From Eonycteris spelaea (Eukaryota; Chordata; Mammalia; Chiroptera; Pteropodidae), in the NCBI GenBank assembly GCA_003508835.1, contig PUFA01000285.1, positions 744,001-808,000 on the forward strand: 64,000 nucleotides of DNA, in the 5' to 3' direction. The first letter of the stretch is position 1. Every line of letters begins with the position of its first letter. The notes under the pieces are model-generated. The model was not told the origin of the DNA. It searched no databases and saw only the letters and a program-made list of their open reading frames with translations. Positions 1 through 10,640 of the stretch are shown one piece after another. Position numbers and translations under genes: made by a program.

Positions 1-152
1 AAAGATTCCACTAAAAAATTAGAACTGATAAGTGAATTCAGTAAAGTATCAGGCTATAAAATTAATATTCAGAAATTGATTGCCTTTTTATACATCAATA
101 ACAAACTATCAGAAAGAGAAATTAAAAAAAACAATCCAGGCAGTGGACACAC

Positions 153-247
153 AATGCAATATATATATGTATACTTGAAACTTACTGGATTTCATTACTG
201 ATGTCACCATAATAAAAAAAAGTTAAAATAAATAAAAATTTTAAAAA
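153..247 (+). mobile_element. Short L1 3'-tail fragment nested in ORF2
   Basis: About 95 bases interrupt the ORF2 sequence between the 'aaaacaatcc' and 'aaaattccatttata' parts of the reading frame. The insert resembles an L1 3' end (gtatacttgaaactt followed by an AATAAAA-rich tail). The ORF2 frame resumes directly after it. The same ORF2 position is interrupted in two other L1 copies in the window (see findings). Confidence 0.6.
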
Positions 248-534
248 AGAAAATTCCATTTATAATTGCATTGAAGAAAAAATACCTAGGAATAAATTTA
301 ACCAAAGAGATAAAAAGACCTTTTCTCAGAAAATTATAAGACACTGAAGAAAGTGAAGAAAATACAAATAAGAGAAAGCATATGCTATGCTCATGGGTAG
401 GAAGAATTAATATCATTAAAATGTCCACAGTACCCAAAACAATCTATAGACTCAATGCAATCCCTATCAAGAACCAATGGCATTTTTTCACAAAACTATA
501 ACAAATAATCCTAAAGTTTATATGGAACCACAAA

Positions 535-535
<1 letters not shown>

Positions 536-582
<47 letters not shown>
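536..582. repeat. (CA)n microsatellite
   Basis: An uninterrupted AC dinucleotide run of about 47 bases lies inside the L1 ORF2 sequence. It probably grew from a short AC run there. Confidence 0.97.
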
Positions 583-585
<3 letters not shown>

Positions 586-2349
586 AAATAGCCCCGGTAA
601 TCTTGAAAAAGAACAAAGTTGGGGGCATTATGCTACCTGATATCAAACTATACTACAGGGCTGTAGTATTCAAAACCATGAAGCACTGGCATGAAAACAG
701 ACATAGATCAATGGAGTAGAATAGAGAGCCCAGAATTAAATCCACACCTATAAGGTAAATCAATCTATGATAAAGGCGGCAAGAATACACAATGGAGTAA
801 AGACGTCTCTTCAATAAATGGTATTGGGGAAACTGGATAGATACATGTGAAAAATGAAACTAGACCACTGTCTTATAACATATGCAAAAATAAACTCAAA
901 ATGAATTAAAGACCTAAATGTAAACCGGAATATAAAACTTCTGAAGAAAACATAGGCAATAAACTCTTGACATTGCTCTTAGTAATTTTTTTTGATGTCT
1001 CCTCAAGAAAGAAAACAAAAGAAAAAATAAATACATGGGACTACATTAAACTAAAAAGATTTTGCACATCAAAGGAAATCATCAACAAAACAAAAAGACA
1101 ACCTACATACAGAATGGGAGAAGATATTTGCCTATGATACATCTGAGAAGATATTATTATCCAAAATTTATAAAGAACTCATACAACTCAACAATGAAAA
1201 AAAAGCAAACAATCCAATTAAAAAATAGGTATTTCTCAAAGAGGACACATGGATAATTACTAGACATATGGATAGATGCTCCATGTCACTAATTATCAGA
1301 GAAACGCAAATGAAAACCATAATGAGATATCAACTCACACCTGTCAGAATGGCTATCATCAACAAATCAACAAACAAGTGTTGGTGAGGATGTGGGATTA
1401 CAAACTGATGAAGCCGCTATGCAAAACAATATGAAGTTTCTTCAAAAAATAAAAATAGAACTATCATATGATATCATATGATATATATCATATGGCAATC
1501 CCACTTCTGGGTAGTTATCCAAAGAAATTCAAAATGCTATTCGAAAAAGTTATATGTACGCTTTTGTTCACTACAGCATTATTTACAATAGCCAACATAT
1601 GAAAGCAACCTAAGTGTCCATCAGTAGATGATAGGATAAAGAAGACGTGGTACATATATACATGAACTATTACTTGACCATAAAAATATGAAATTTTATG
1701 ATTGCAACAGCGTGGATGGACCTTGAAGGTATTATGCCAAGTAAAATAAGTCAGATGGAGAAAGACAAATACCATATGATTTCACTTATATGTGGGATTT
1801 TAAAAAAAGCAATATATATGAACAAACAAAAGAGAAACAAACTCATAGATACAGAGAACAAACTGATAGTTGCCAGATGGTAGGGGAGTTGGGGGATGGG
1901 TGAAAAGGTGAAGAGATTAAGAAGTACAAATTGACATTCACAAATTAGTCACAGGGCTGGAAGTACAGCATAGGGGTATATAGTCAATAACATTGTAATA
2001 ACTATGCATGGTGTCAGGTGGGTACTAAACTTATTGGGGGAAATCACTTGGCAAATTATATAAATGTCTAACAACTATGCTGTATACCTGAAACTAATAT
2101 AATATTGTGTGTCAACCATAATTGGAAAATTTAAATTTTTTTTTTTTTAAAGAGTGAGACCATAAGTTCTAACCTCACATTACATGGTTAGTTTCTCTGA
2201 TAACCAGCCCCCATCATTAGGTGGGGTCCAAGAGTTGCCTCTTCAATGTAACAAAAGACATCTTTGTCTTTCTCAACATTTAGAAAATTTCAAGGGTTTT
2301 AGAAGATTGTGCTAGAAATAGTTGAAGACAAGTATGTGTTTCTTATTAT

Positions 2350-2436
2350 GAATCCCAGTATCACAGGTATATACCCAGGGGTGGGATTACTGGATATATG
2401 TTAATTCTATTTTTAAGTTTTGGAGGAACCAGCATA
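2350..2436 (-). mobile_element. L1M fragment (ORF2 C-terminal, antisense)
   Basis: The sequence matches the reverse complement of the conserved ORF2 C-terminal stretch (ggtgggattactggatatat ... ttttggaggaacc). It is short and diverged, with no 3'UTR visible next to it. The 200 bases to its left hold nothing I recognise. Confidence 0.65.
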
Positions 2437-2439
2437 TTA

Positions 2440-2640
2440 TCTCCAGCTAAATTTAACATCAACTCAACAACCATTGATTGAGCATCTGCTATGTGCCAGT
2501 TGAGACCAGGATAGGGGTGGGGGGAGGGAGTGAGGGAGCCTCCAAGATGCTTACAATGTAGACAGAAAAAACTGTAGATATGTGGGTTAAATGAAGGCAT
2601 GTGAAAACTAGCAACCATCTTTTCTCCTACAACTTTAATA
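2440..2640 (-). mobile_element. L2 fragment
   Basis: It contains the antisense L2 3' signature (attgagcatctgctatgtgc), followed by the 'gatgcttacaatgtagac' stretch found upstream of it in L2. It is an ancient, diverged copy. Confidence 0.6.
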
Positions 2641-4420
2641 AAAGCAGGATCCTACAGGGCCAGGCTTAGCTGAGAGACTCACATAGAGATGGATGGCCAA
2701 CTACCGGAAGTGATTCAAAAAGGAATTCCTTTATTAATGCGAGTCTGAGCCTGATTTCCTCTGGGCCCCAACTGGTTACCTCCCGGTCTTTCAGAGAGAG
2801 AAGAGCATGCCTGATGAGAATAGGTGGCCCTCTCTAGCCTATCCTTAGGTGGAGTCCACACCAGCTGCATGGGAGGGCAGAGAGAATCAAGCTCTGAAAC
2901 AGAAGCCTGAGACAGACTCCGGAGGTAGCTGACAGGGTACTCCCAGAGGATGCTGCTAGATCAGACCAGTTGTGGGAGGGAGAGGGAATGGCAGTTTTGA
3001 ATGATGCTGGGACAGCGCACTGTTGATAAGCCCTAAGCTATATTAGGCTCTGTCCTAACCACTCTAGACACCTTAGCTTACCTGTGTAAGAGGGACAGAA
3101 TCATGTTGAAAGCTTACCTTAAATGTGGCAATGAAATATTCTGCCCTCCACTTCTAGGAGAAGATTTTACTAGATCCCAGGCCAAGGCCACAGGGTGAAG
3201 TGGGCTCATACAAAGAGTAATTACTAAAATGAGCCAGACAGAGGCCAGGAATCAAGTGTTCACTGACCCTCTGAAACTCAAGAGGGACAGGGTCATGCCA
3301 TCTCTCAAGTGATCTTGAAGGAGAGAAGACTGACTTCTTAACCTAATTCCTAGTTATCCAGACTCCAGGCCACCAATCTTCAATCACCAGAAAATCCATA
3401 AGCTGTGCCACCCTGGCTGGTGGGAACTCCTCATGACCAGAGCCAGGTCCCACCCAAAATTCCGGATGTGTCTTCTGCACCATCAAAAAAATAAAAAATA
3501 AAAATAAATGGCCTCTGATTTGGTTTTAGTGCTCATTGTATTTTATTATATTTTAATATTTTGCATTGGCAACCTATAATATGGCATATAAGTTGATACT
3601 ATGCACACTCAATATGTTATCACCATAGTGCCTCATGTCCTGATCCTTATGAATGAAGTAGAGCAGCTTGGGGGTGGAACCTAAGAAGTTACGAGAACTT
3701 TAGCCAAATGAAAAACGAGCCACCGCCAAGTGCAGAATCCATCCATCCATATCTTTATTTCATGGTTTTGTGGACAGTTCATTTATAGCTGAGACAGACA
3801 CAGAGCCTGGGCTGCCTCACATATCACCTCAAAGGGGAGGGGCACTGTTTGATGTGGTAAAGACTTGTTCACCATTGTGCCTTTGGAGGCCAAGGCAGTG
3901 TGACTTTGGTGCTCAGCAGCACCCTTGGCGGGGGATGGAGGGGTGGTGGGGGAATGGGTTTGTCCTCCAGCCTGGCAGCTGCCTCCGATACAGCCATGAA
4001 AGGTGACTCACTCACACACCAACTGAAGACTCTGGTACCTCCCAGAAGCAGTACAGAGCCTGCCTCGCCCATCCTCAGGCGGAGTACTTAGGAGACAGCC
4101 CTTCACAGGCAAACCCTTTCCTCCTAGTAAGTTGGACAGGGTGACTCATTCTCCTTGACCCAGGTTAACCCAAATACACATAGGCACAGGGTTCTTGAGG
4201 GAAATAAGTATAAGAAAGAGGAATGGGGAAGGACTACAGGGCATTGATTCCCATTGTCATGAGAAGAAACTAAGTCCTAGGGGTGGAAGCAGAAGGTCGC
4301 ATCTTAGTGTTAAGTCACTTTCACACACAAATTGAGATTTCCCAGGGAGGTTCTCGAGTCAAAATCCTTGTCTGCTGTATCTGAACAGTGGCTTTGAGGT
4401 TGTCCATCCATCCCACAGCC
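2641..4420. other. Unassigned sequence, no gene seen
   Basis: I see no convincing gene or named repeat here. Open frames are short (78 codons at most). There is an A-rich spot at 3485-3507, a faint MIR-like piece near 4240-4310 and a G-rich stretch near 3930-3960. None has enough signal to name. Confidence 0.5.
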
Positions 4421-4429
4421 ACAAATGAT

Positions 4430-4545
4430 AACTGAGCCCTGACTGTGTGCAGATGCTGTGCTTGGTGCAGTGGAGGATATGGAGGTGCTTAGAAATGGGA
4501 CCTCCCTCAGCAAGCCTACAGTTTAATAAGGAAGATAAAACTATT
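4430..4545 (-). mobile_element. Probable L2 3'-end fragment
   Basis: A diverged antisense L2-like string occurs (tgactgtgtgcagatgctgt, then 'aagcctacagtttaataagg'). It is weak but in the right order for L2. Confidence 0.4.
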
Positions 4546-4859
4546 ATAAAGGTGAAAAATTATCCATTTCCAAAGAGAGGTGCCTACTGACTGTAACACA
4601 CTATGGCCACCTTCCCAGGTATTCTTTCTTTCCTCCTGAGAGAATTTTGATCTCTTTCAGGGATAGAGTAGAGACCTCTAGGTTTTAGAGAAGGCAGTCC
4701 CTGTCTTGGGGTGAACATGGGGCCCAGTTCTGCATGATGGAAATGTGCCAGAGGGTTTCTGAGAAAGACCTGCTGTGGCCATCCTTGCCTCCTGGCTTTG
4801 AAAGTGGTGTGATGACTAGAGCACAGCAACTATCTTGTAACACAGAGGCAAAATCTTGA

Positions 4860-5065
4860 AGCCCCATAGGCGATGCAATAAAGACGTGGAAGAGAAGGAA
4901 GGAAAGATATGCCTGAGTCTTTAATGACTCTGTTGAGTAGATGAATCAGTGCCTATAGCTCCAACCTCCCAACTTCTCAATGTGTGAGAAAAATAACCTC
5001 CAGATATCATAAGACCATCGTTGAATCAGTTTCCTATTACTTGCAGCCAAAAGCTTTTTGGACTG
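4860..5065 (+). mobile_element. Old LTR-like 3' end
   Basis: The end reads 'cctattacttgcagccaaaa', a motif common at the 3' end of old mammalian LTR-type repeats. A sense AATAAA lies at 4876. The left boundary is unclear and the family is not named. The 280 bases to the left hold nothing recognisable. Confidence 0.35.
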
Positions 5066-5214
5066 GTACATTTGGATATGGGAAAGTATGGAAGAAAGGA
5101 GAAATTATTTCAGTTGAATAGATTAAGAATAGGTATGTAACTTAAGCCCTAACAATATGATTTGTATGTGGGAGCTGGAGGAAGGGCATTCTGAAGGAAA
5201 GGCCATCTATGCAA

Positions 5215-5465
5215 CAATGATAATAATAGCATCATTCATTTATTACCTACTATTGGTCCATGCAGTGTTCTAAAGCCTCTTCACATACATTATCTCATTT
5301 AATCCTTGCAACAAACCAATGAGAGAGGTAGTATCATCATGTGCATTTTGCCAAGAGGAAATAGCTTCAGAGAATGTAATAACTTTCCTCTTAAGTGGAA
5401 GAGGTGAGTTTCAAACTCCAACCTATTTGACTCCAGAGCTTTTGTCTTAAATACTCTCATATTTA
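5215..5465 (-). mobile_element. MIR SINE
   Basis: Nearly full-length reverse complement of MIR: 'cattatctcatttaatcctt', then a diverged 'gaggaaat' stretch, then 'tttgactccagagc'. The MIR blocks appear in the expected antisense order. Nothing is seen between here and 5620. Confidence 0.85.
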
Positions 5466-5619
5466 TCTTAATCCCCCAAATAAAGTGATATTTAATCCAA
5501 GAGTTGAAGGGTGAACAGGGATTGAATGGGTAAAAGTTTAAGGGTAAGGAGGGCTTGAGGAGGGGGAGGTATTTGTGATAGAGGGGGCATAAGCAACAAA
5601 TAGGTCAAGAGAAAGCGCT

Positions 5620-6060
5620 GGAAACGATGCAAGCACATGGTTGTTCACTACAGCTCTGTTTGCAAGAACAGAAGAGTGGTTATAACCTCCATGTCCACCA
5701 ACAGGAGATTGTTAAGTACACTGTGGCCCATCCACAAAATGGAATAGGAGGTTGTGTAAGTACACTGCTGCATGTCTGCACAACGGAATGTTATGCAGCC
5801 GTATTAAAGAATGAAGATGTCACACTGTAATGATCAGAAAAGCCCTCAGAACACAGTGAGTGAAAGTAGTGCAGAGCAGAGTGTTGTTATACTACTTTTC
5901 ATGCAAAAAAGTTGACAGGGAATGGGTGTCTGTTTCTATTTGTTGTGTATGCCCAAAAATTCTGGAGGTGAAACAAGAAACTGAAACAGTGATTACTTAT
6001 ATTTGTAGAGAACGGGCGAGGCAGGGAATGTTACCTATTGGAAAAGAAGAATAAACACAG
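5620..6060 (+). mobile_element. L1M 3' end (ORF2 terminus and 3'UTR)
   Basis: It shows the ORF2-terminus pattern (ttgttcactacagctctgtt, 'ccatgtccaccaacagg', 'ggaatgttatgcagccgtat') followed by the old L1M 3'UTR region. It is diverged and broken. Bases 5835-5931 are repeated at 6389-6482. Confidence 0.8.
5835..5931 (+). repeat. Left copy of a ~95-bp local direct repeat
   Basis: It shares the blocks 'gaaaagccctc', 'gtgagtgaaag', 'gcagagcagag', 'ctacttttca' and 'cagggaatgggtg', in order, with 6389-6482. Both copies share departures from the L1M consensus as I recall it. Confidence 0.85.
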
Positions 6061-6159
6061 GTTAGAGGGAGAAAGCCACAGGTGGTTGGGGAGACGGCCC
6101 TGAATCAGTCAGTGGAACTGGGTAGCAGGAAGTGGGGTGGGTGGAGGGAGGTGGGACGT

Positions 6160-7010
6160 TTGCCGGAAGGGACATGAGCGGGGAGATGAAGACTTTGGCC
6201 TTTATTCTACAAGTGGTGGGGAACCGGAATGCTTTTTTTTTTTTTTTAACTTTTTAAAACTTTTTTTAAGGCTAAATGACCAGATCTAGGGTCACCCCCA
6301 CCCCCATTTTGCTTCTGTATTGCTCCTTCATAGATGGTGCTGGGCACTGGCTCCTGCATGCCACCTGAAGGTGTGTGATGTCTGGCTGAGAAAAGCCCTC
6401 CAGAACGCTGTGAGTGAAAGCGCAGAGCAGAGAGCTGTTATGCTACTTTTCAGGTAAAAAAGTTGTCAGGGAATGGGTGACTGTCAGTACTTTCCCATAT
6501 TGCCAGCACTGGAGTTTGAGGTAGAAGAGAGCCACAAGCTGACTTCAGTTTTGGAGGTTCCCTGTGGCTATAGTGTGGAGAGCTCAGACTGGATCTCATC
6601 CTCAGGATTTTAAGGAGAAGGTGTGGGAGACTATTTTAGGTCTGGCCTGAGGTAGTGGCTGTGGGGCAGAGACAAGAGGAAATCTTTGCAATATTAAAGA
6701 GAGGGAATTGACGTCATTTAGCCAGTGATAGGCTGAGCAGCCAAGGGAGGACTGTGGCTTGACCAGCAAGGTGACTGACTGCCAGCCCTTTTTGTGGTCA
6801 CTGAGATGGAAAATGTGAGGAGGATGAGGGTTAAGAGGCGGAAGGTGAGTTCTGCTTTGGGCAGTGGAATTTGAGAACCTAAGATAAGGTCAAGAGGATT
6901 ATTTAGTGGTAGCTGACTAGCCAGAACTGACCTCAGAAAAGAGGGTTGGGATGAAGGTGCAGATCTGAGAGGCCTTGAAGTGAGTGAGGGTTCTTAAGGG
7001 GATCAAAGAA
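6160..7010 (-). mobile_element. L2 fragments (antisense), interrupted
   Basis: It begins with 'ctttggcctttattctacaa', the antisense L2 body. Further right are 'cactgagatggaaaatgtga' and the 'tgggcagtggaatttgagaa' region, also antisense L2. A T-rich stretch (6232-6270) and the right copy of the local duplication interrupt it. Several fragments may be involved. Confidence 0.55.
6389..6482 (+). repeat. Right copy of a ~95-bp local direct repeat
   Basis: This is a second copy of the 5835-5931 segment in the same orientation, about 460 bases from the first. No other L1 sequence is obvious next to it. Confidence 0.85.
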
Positions 7011-7179
7011 GCAGAAAGAGGGGGGCCCACGTCTGTGAGTCACTCTAATAACCCGCTTTCCCTTGAAAGAGCCACCTGACAGGAGATCCTCTCACAAATG
7101 GACAGATTGTGGTCTTGGATAGGGCAGGTGACTTCAAGTGTAGGGAGTTGAACAATAAAGGGAAGAACTCTGCTTCCGA

Positions 7180-7735
7180 AATCTCAGATCTGATTAAAAT
7201 CCTTCTACATGAATTGATACAACCACTCAGGAGAACTGGCAGTATGAATAGCACTTGGACGTATGTCTGCCTAGGAACTGGCAGTTCTGCTCTCAGGTAG
7301 ACACCTACAGACACATGTGTGGGCGCCGAGAACCCAAGAAAGGCTATAGCAGCTCTGTTAATAATAGCCCTATACTGGAAACAGCCCAGATTAGCCATCA
7401 ACAGTAAAATGAGTAACTAACTGCTCTGCATCATTCAGGGGAATAACACTCAGCAGTGAGAGTGAATAAACTACAATTATGCTACACTGTACAGCTGAAC
7501 CTTACAGATATAATAATGTTGACTGAAAGAAGCAAGACAAAAGGGAACATACTGAAACATTCCATTTATAGGAAGTTTAAGAACAGGCAAAATCAATTCT
7601 GGTGTTAGAGGTCAGATCATGGTGACTTCTGGGAGGAGGCCAAGAGGGTCCTGAGGGACTAGTGATGATTTATGTATTGACCTGGGTGCTGGCAGCACCA
7701 TCATACCCAGTGTAAGGACACTTCTCAAGTTGTGT
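7180..7735 (+). mobile_element. L1M 3' end, old
   Basis: It follows the order of L1M ORF2 C-terminus and 3'UTR: 'ataatagccctatactggaa', 'gtgaataaactacaattatg', 'tgacttctgggaggaggcca', 'ttgacctgggtgctggcagc'. It is heavily diverged. Confidence 0.7.
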
Positions 7736-7947
7736 GCTCCTCTGCATGCTTGTCAGACTTCAGTAAAGCCCCTCCTGCACCTTCCACTCACCCTTCCCCT
7801 CTCTGTAGCCCTGCGAATGAAGGCACCAACCTCAGTGCTCACCCATGGAAATGTTTGTCATGTTTTGGCCACATGTCAGGCTGAACAATATGGAAAGAGC
7901 AGGGGCCTAGGATTTTCTAGAAGACCGATTTCTAGGGATCAGGGACT

Positions 7948-7990
7948 ATGGCCTGGCCGGGCCTGGCCCGGCCCGGCCCGGCCTGGCCAT
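7948..7990. repeat. GC-rich short tandem / near-palindromic repeat
   Basis: About 43 bases are composed of CCTGG/CCCGG/CCGGG units, beginning with 'atggcctggcc' and ending with 'ggcctggccat'. This is the most GC-rich and CpG-rich spot in the window. It can fold on itself. No CpG island surrounds it. Confidence 0.85.
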
Positions 7991-8074
7991 GCCGCAGGGT
8001 CCTTCAGCTCTTAGCATGAATATCACTTCCTTGGAGACTTCTCTGACCCTCACTACAGCAAACTGTTTGCCTTC

Positions 8075-8230
8075 ACCATGAAGAGCAGGGCACTAGGGTC
8101 TGGGTTCAGGTTCTGTTCTGCCACTCTTCTGTCAGCAAGCCTTGGGCAAGTTACATCATGTCTCTGACCTGCTCCTTTTCTGATAAATATGACTTCCTAT
8201 AGGGCTGTTGTGGAAATTGAAGGAGTTCAA
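8075..8230 (+). mobile_element. MIR SINE
   Basis: Sense MIR blocks appear in order: 'ggttctgttctgccactctt', 'ccttgggcaagttac', and 'cctatagggctgttgtg'. Confidence 0.85.
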
Positions 8231-8234
8231 ACAT

Positions 8235-8795
8235 ATCACCAAAATCTGTCAGCTCAATCTTTAACCGAGAGCCAGAATCTGAGCATAGCTCACCTTTTCT
8301 ACACTGGTCCAAGCCACTGTCATCATTCCCTGTACCATCAGTGGTCTCCGAGCTTCCTCCTTTGCCCCCACAGACCATGCTGCTCACAGCAGCCAGAGGG
8401 ATCAGATTATACTCCTGCTCTTCTCAGAATCCCCCAGTGACTTCCTGGGTCCTCTAGATCAAAGCTAAAACCTTTGCAGTCCCCAAAAGGCCCTACCTGG
8501 ACTGGATTACTATTTCCTCTCCATCTCCTCCCACCATTCCTTTCTGTCTCGTCACATTAGCCATATTGGTCCCCTTGCTATTCTTTGAACCATCCTGGCA
8601 CATTCCTGCTTCAAGGCCTTTGCACTTGCTGTTTCCTCTGCCTGAAACATTGTTTCTCCAAATATTTGGTGGTTCCACTCTGTCCTTGTCTTTGATTAAA
8701 TGTCACCTTCTCCATGAGCTTTTCAAAGTGGAACTACCATTATCCCAATATTCACTGTTCCCCTATCTGGCTTTGATTTTCTCTATGACTCTTAC
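8235..8795 (+). mobile_element. L2, left part (split by an LTR)
   Basis: Sense L2 body: 'aaggcctttgcacttgctgt', 'ttaaatgtcaccttctcc', then 'ctctatgactctta'. The L2 3' end resumes after the LTR at 9326, so both pieces derive from one element. Confidence 0.85.
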
Positions 8796-9325
8796 TGAGG
8801 CAGGATAGATAGCCCAGGAATACCCCCTCCAGGATATAACTCTGGAATTTTTTCCTTTCTTTAGACTTCCCCCTGTTTTAGCCCCAGCAAGGGGAGATAA
8901 ACCAAAACCTGTCTTTTCCATCTCAGATGCCATCTTTGGCTAAGGCATGACTTTCGGTTAATTATAATATAATTATAATCTCATCTGCATTGCAAATGCT
9001 ATGGCTCTCACAGTGCACTTTATACCATGAAACACCATATAAAGAAGAAAGAGCAGGAAACCAAGCTCCCTGCCTACTGGGAAGAGACAAGGCCACGATG
9101 TTTCCAGGCCCTACCTCCAAGAAGAACAAAAGCCTAGAATCGAGACATTCTCACACCATGGTCTCTCTCTCTCTCTCTCTTTCTCCCCAACATTCCCCTC
9201 TTGAATGTATATTTTTGCTTTAATAAACCTCTTTTTTGCTGATTGCTGTTCATCTTGCCCTTAAATTCCTTCTCATGACATAAGATAAAAACCTCATTAC
9301 CAGAGCTCTGAGCTCTCTGGCAGCA
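8796..9325 (+). mobile_element. Solo ERV LTR inserted in an L2
   Basis: About 530 bases begin with TG and end with CA. A sense polyadenylation signal lies in 'tgctttaataaacctc' (9218-9233), followed by a T-rich region as expected for an LTR R-U5. L2 sequence flanks both sides. The exact target-site duplication was not resolved. It is probably a class I-type LTR, but the family is not assigned. Confidence 0.65.
9163..9184. repeat. (TC)n microsatellite
   Basis: A short TC dinucleotide run lies inside the LTR, just upstream of its polyadenylation signal. Confidence 0.9.
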
Positions 9326-9475
9326 TCACAACCAACTACCACCAGATATTTTACTTACTTAGCTGTTTAGTGTGCTCCTTCCCTCTAGAACAATAGCTCA
9401 TATGGCTAGGATTTGAACTTTTCTTCACCAGCATCTGGAACAGAACTTGGCATACAGTAGGTATCCTGGTTAGGG
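9326..9475 (+). mobile_element. L2, right part (3' end)
   Basis: The L2 3' terminus reads 'cagatattttacttactta', 'accagcatctggaacag' and 'ttggcatacagtaggta'. It continues the L2 broken at 8795. The 290 bases to its right hold nothing recognisable. Confidence 0.8.
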
Positions 9476-9774
9476 TCTACTCTGATTATTCAGGGTCTAT
9501 GCCACATCAGTTATTAAGTATTTGAATATCACTTCTGGTTGAGAAACCTCTGATTGAGTTTGCAGAGCAGAGATAGTGCTTGGACTTTTGGGATTAGAAG
9601 CAGAGAGGGTCTCTTGGCCCTTTGATTATCTTCTTATTTAGTTGCCACAAGGCTTCAAATTCCACTGAAGCTCCCATTCTTGGGGTTCAAACTATCACCT
9701 GTGCTTCTCTCTTCAAATGGAAATATTACAGTGCCAGCATGCAAGCCCCTGGCATGTGGTGTAAAGCTGCTCCT

Positions 9775-10085
9775 ATCAGCCACTCTAATGCTGTATAACA
9801 AACCACCCCAAAGTCTGTGACTTCATGGGTTGGACTGCTCATCAGCTGCCAATTTCAGCTGAGTGTGGAGGGGCAGCTCTGGTCCCAGATGGCTCACACA
9901 CAGGTCTGTCTGTAGGCTGATGAAGGCAGTCTCCTCCACAAACCTCATCTTCTAGCAGGTTCGCTGGGCATATCCTCATGACAGTCTCAGGGGTTTGAGA
10001 GATGGGGGAAATTGTGAGGCCTGAGAACTGAGCTACAAATTAACACGCTGTCACTTCTACTGCCCTCTATCTGTCACAGACAAGC
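9775..10085 (-). mobile_element. Old LTR (MaLR/ERVL type), antisense
   Basis: It starts with the antisense LTR 3' end (ctgtataacaaaccacccca) and continues with the loosely conserved body. It is related to the copies at 27375-27870 and 56095-56510. The exact family name is uncertain. Confidence 0.55.
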
Positions 10086-10339
10086 TGAGCCAGACGGGCA
10101 GCTCAGCTTGTGATGGGTAGAGTTGCAAAGTCACCTTCAGAGGATGTGGATATAGGAGAAATGGAGAATTGGGTACAATTTTTAGTATCAATCTTTTACA
10201 CTGCTTCCAATCTTCCTTTTAAATTGAGGATAAAGCAGAGGAAATACTTAATAAGTAAATACATATGTATATAGATCCTGTAACTCAGAGCCAGTTTCTG
10301 AGTCCATTTTCTTTCTTTTTTGGTGCTTTGAGCTGCCAA

Positions 10340-10640
10340 ATTTGAAGTCTAGCTACCCGGCTGGAGAGACCATGTGAAGAGACCTAGTTGAACCCAGCCT
10401 CCCAGCCACTTTCTCCAGGCTACAAGGTGTGTGAGAGAAGCTCTCCTGGACCCTCCAGACCACACCAGTAGCCAGTTAAATATTGTTAAATGACCCACTC
10501 CACATGCAAACAAAGATCATACAGTGGGGAGCCCTACCCAAATTCCTGACTCAAAACTGTGCGATCTAATCAAATGTTAACAGTTTGAAGCCTCTGCCTT
10601 TTGGGAGACAATAAATGCCTACAGCAGGAATTAGACCAAG
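10340..10640 (+). mobile_element. Old LTR-like element, sense
   Basis: It has an LTR-like body (ggctggagagaccatgtgaa, 'cccaaattcctgactcaaaa') and a sense AATAAA at the right end (gacaataaatgcct). It is diverged and the family is not named. Confidence 0.4.

Larger units (their letters stand above)
1..2150 (+). mobile_element. L1 retrotransposon, 3' half (ORF2 C-terminal part and 3'UTR)
   Basis: Conceptual translation from the left edge gives typical L1 ORF2 sequence just after the RT core (for example KLELISEFSKVSGYKIN), then the ORF2 C-terminal region, a 3'UTR and a T/A-rich tail near 2130-2150. The element enters from outside the window, so its 5' end is unseen. Reading frames are broken by many stops and indels, so it is a dead copy. 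It carries a CA microsatellite and a short foreign L1 tail. It looks older than the L1 copies near 45-52 and 62-64 kb. The L1 identity is secure; the subfamily is not assigned. Confidence 0.93.
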
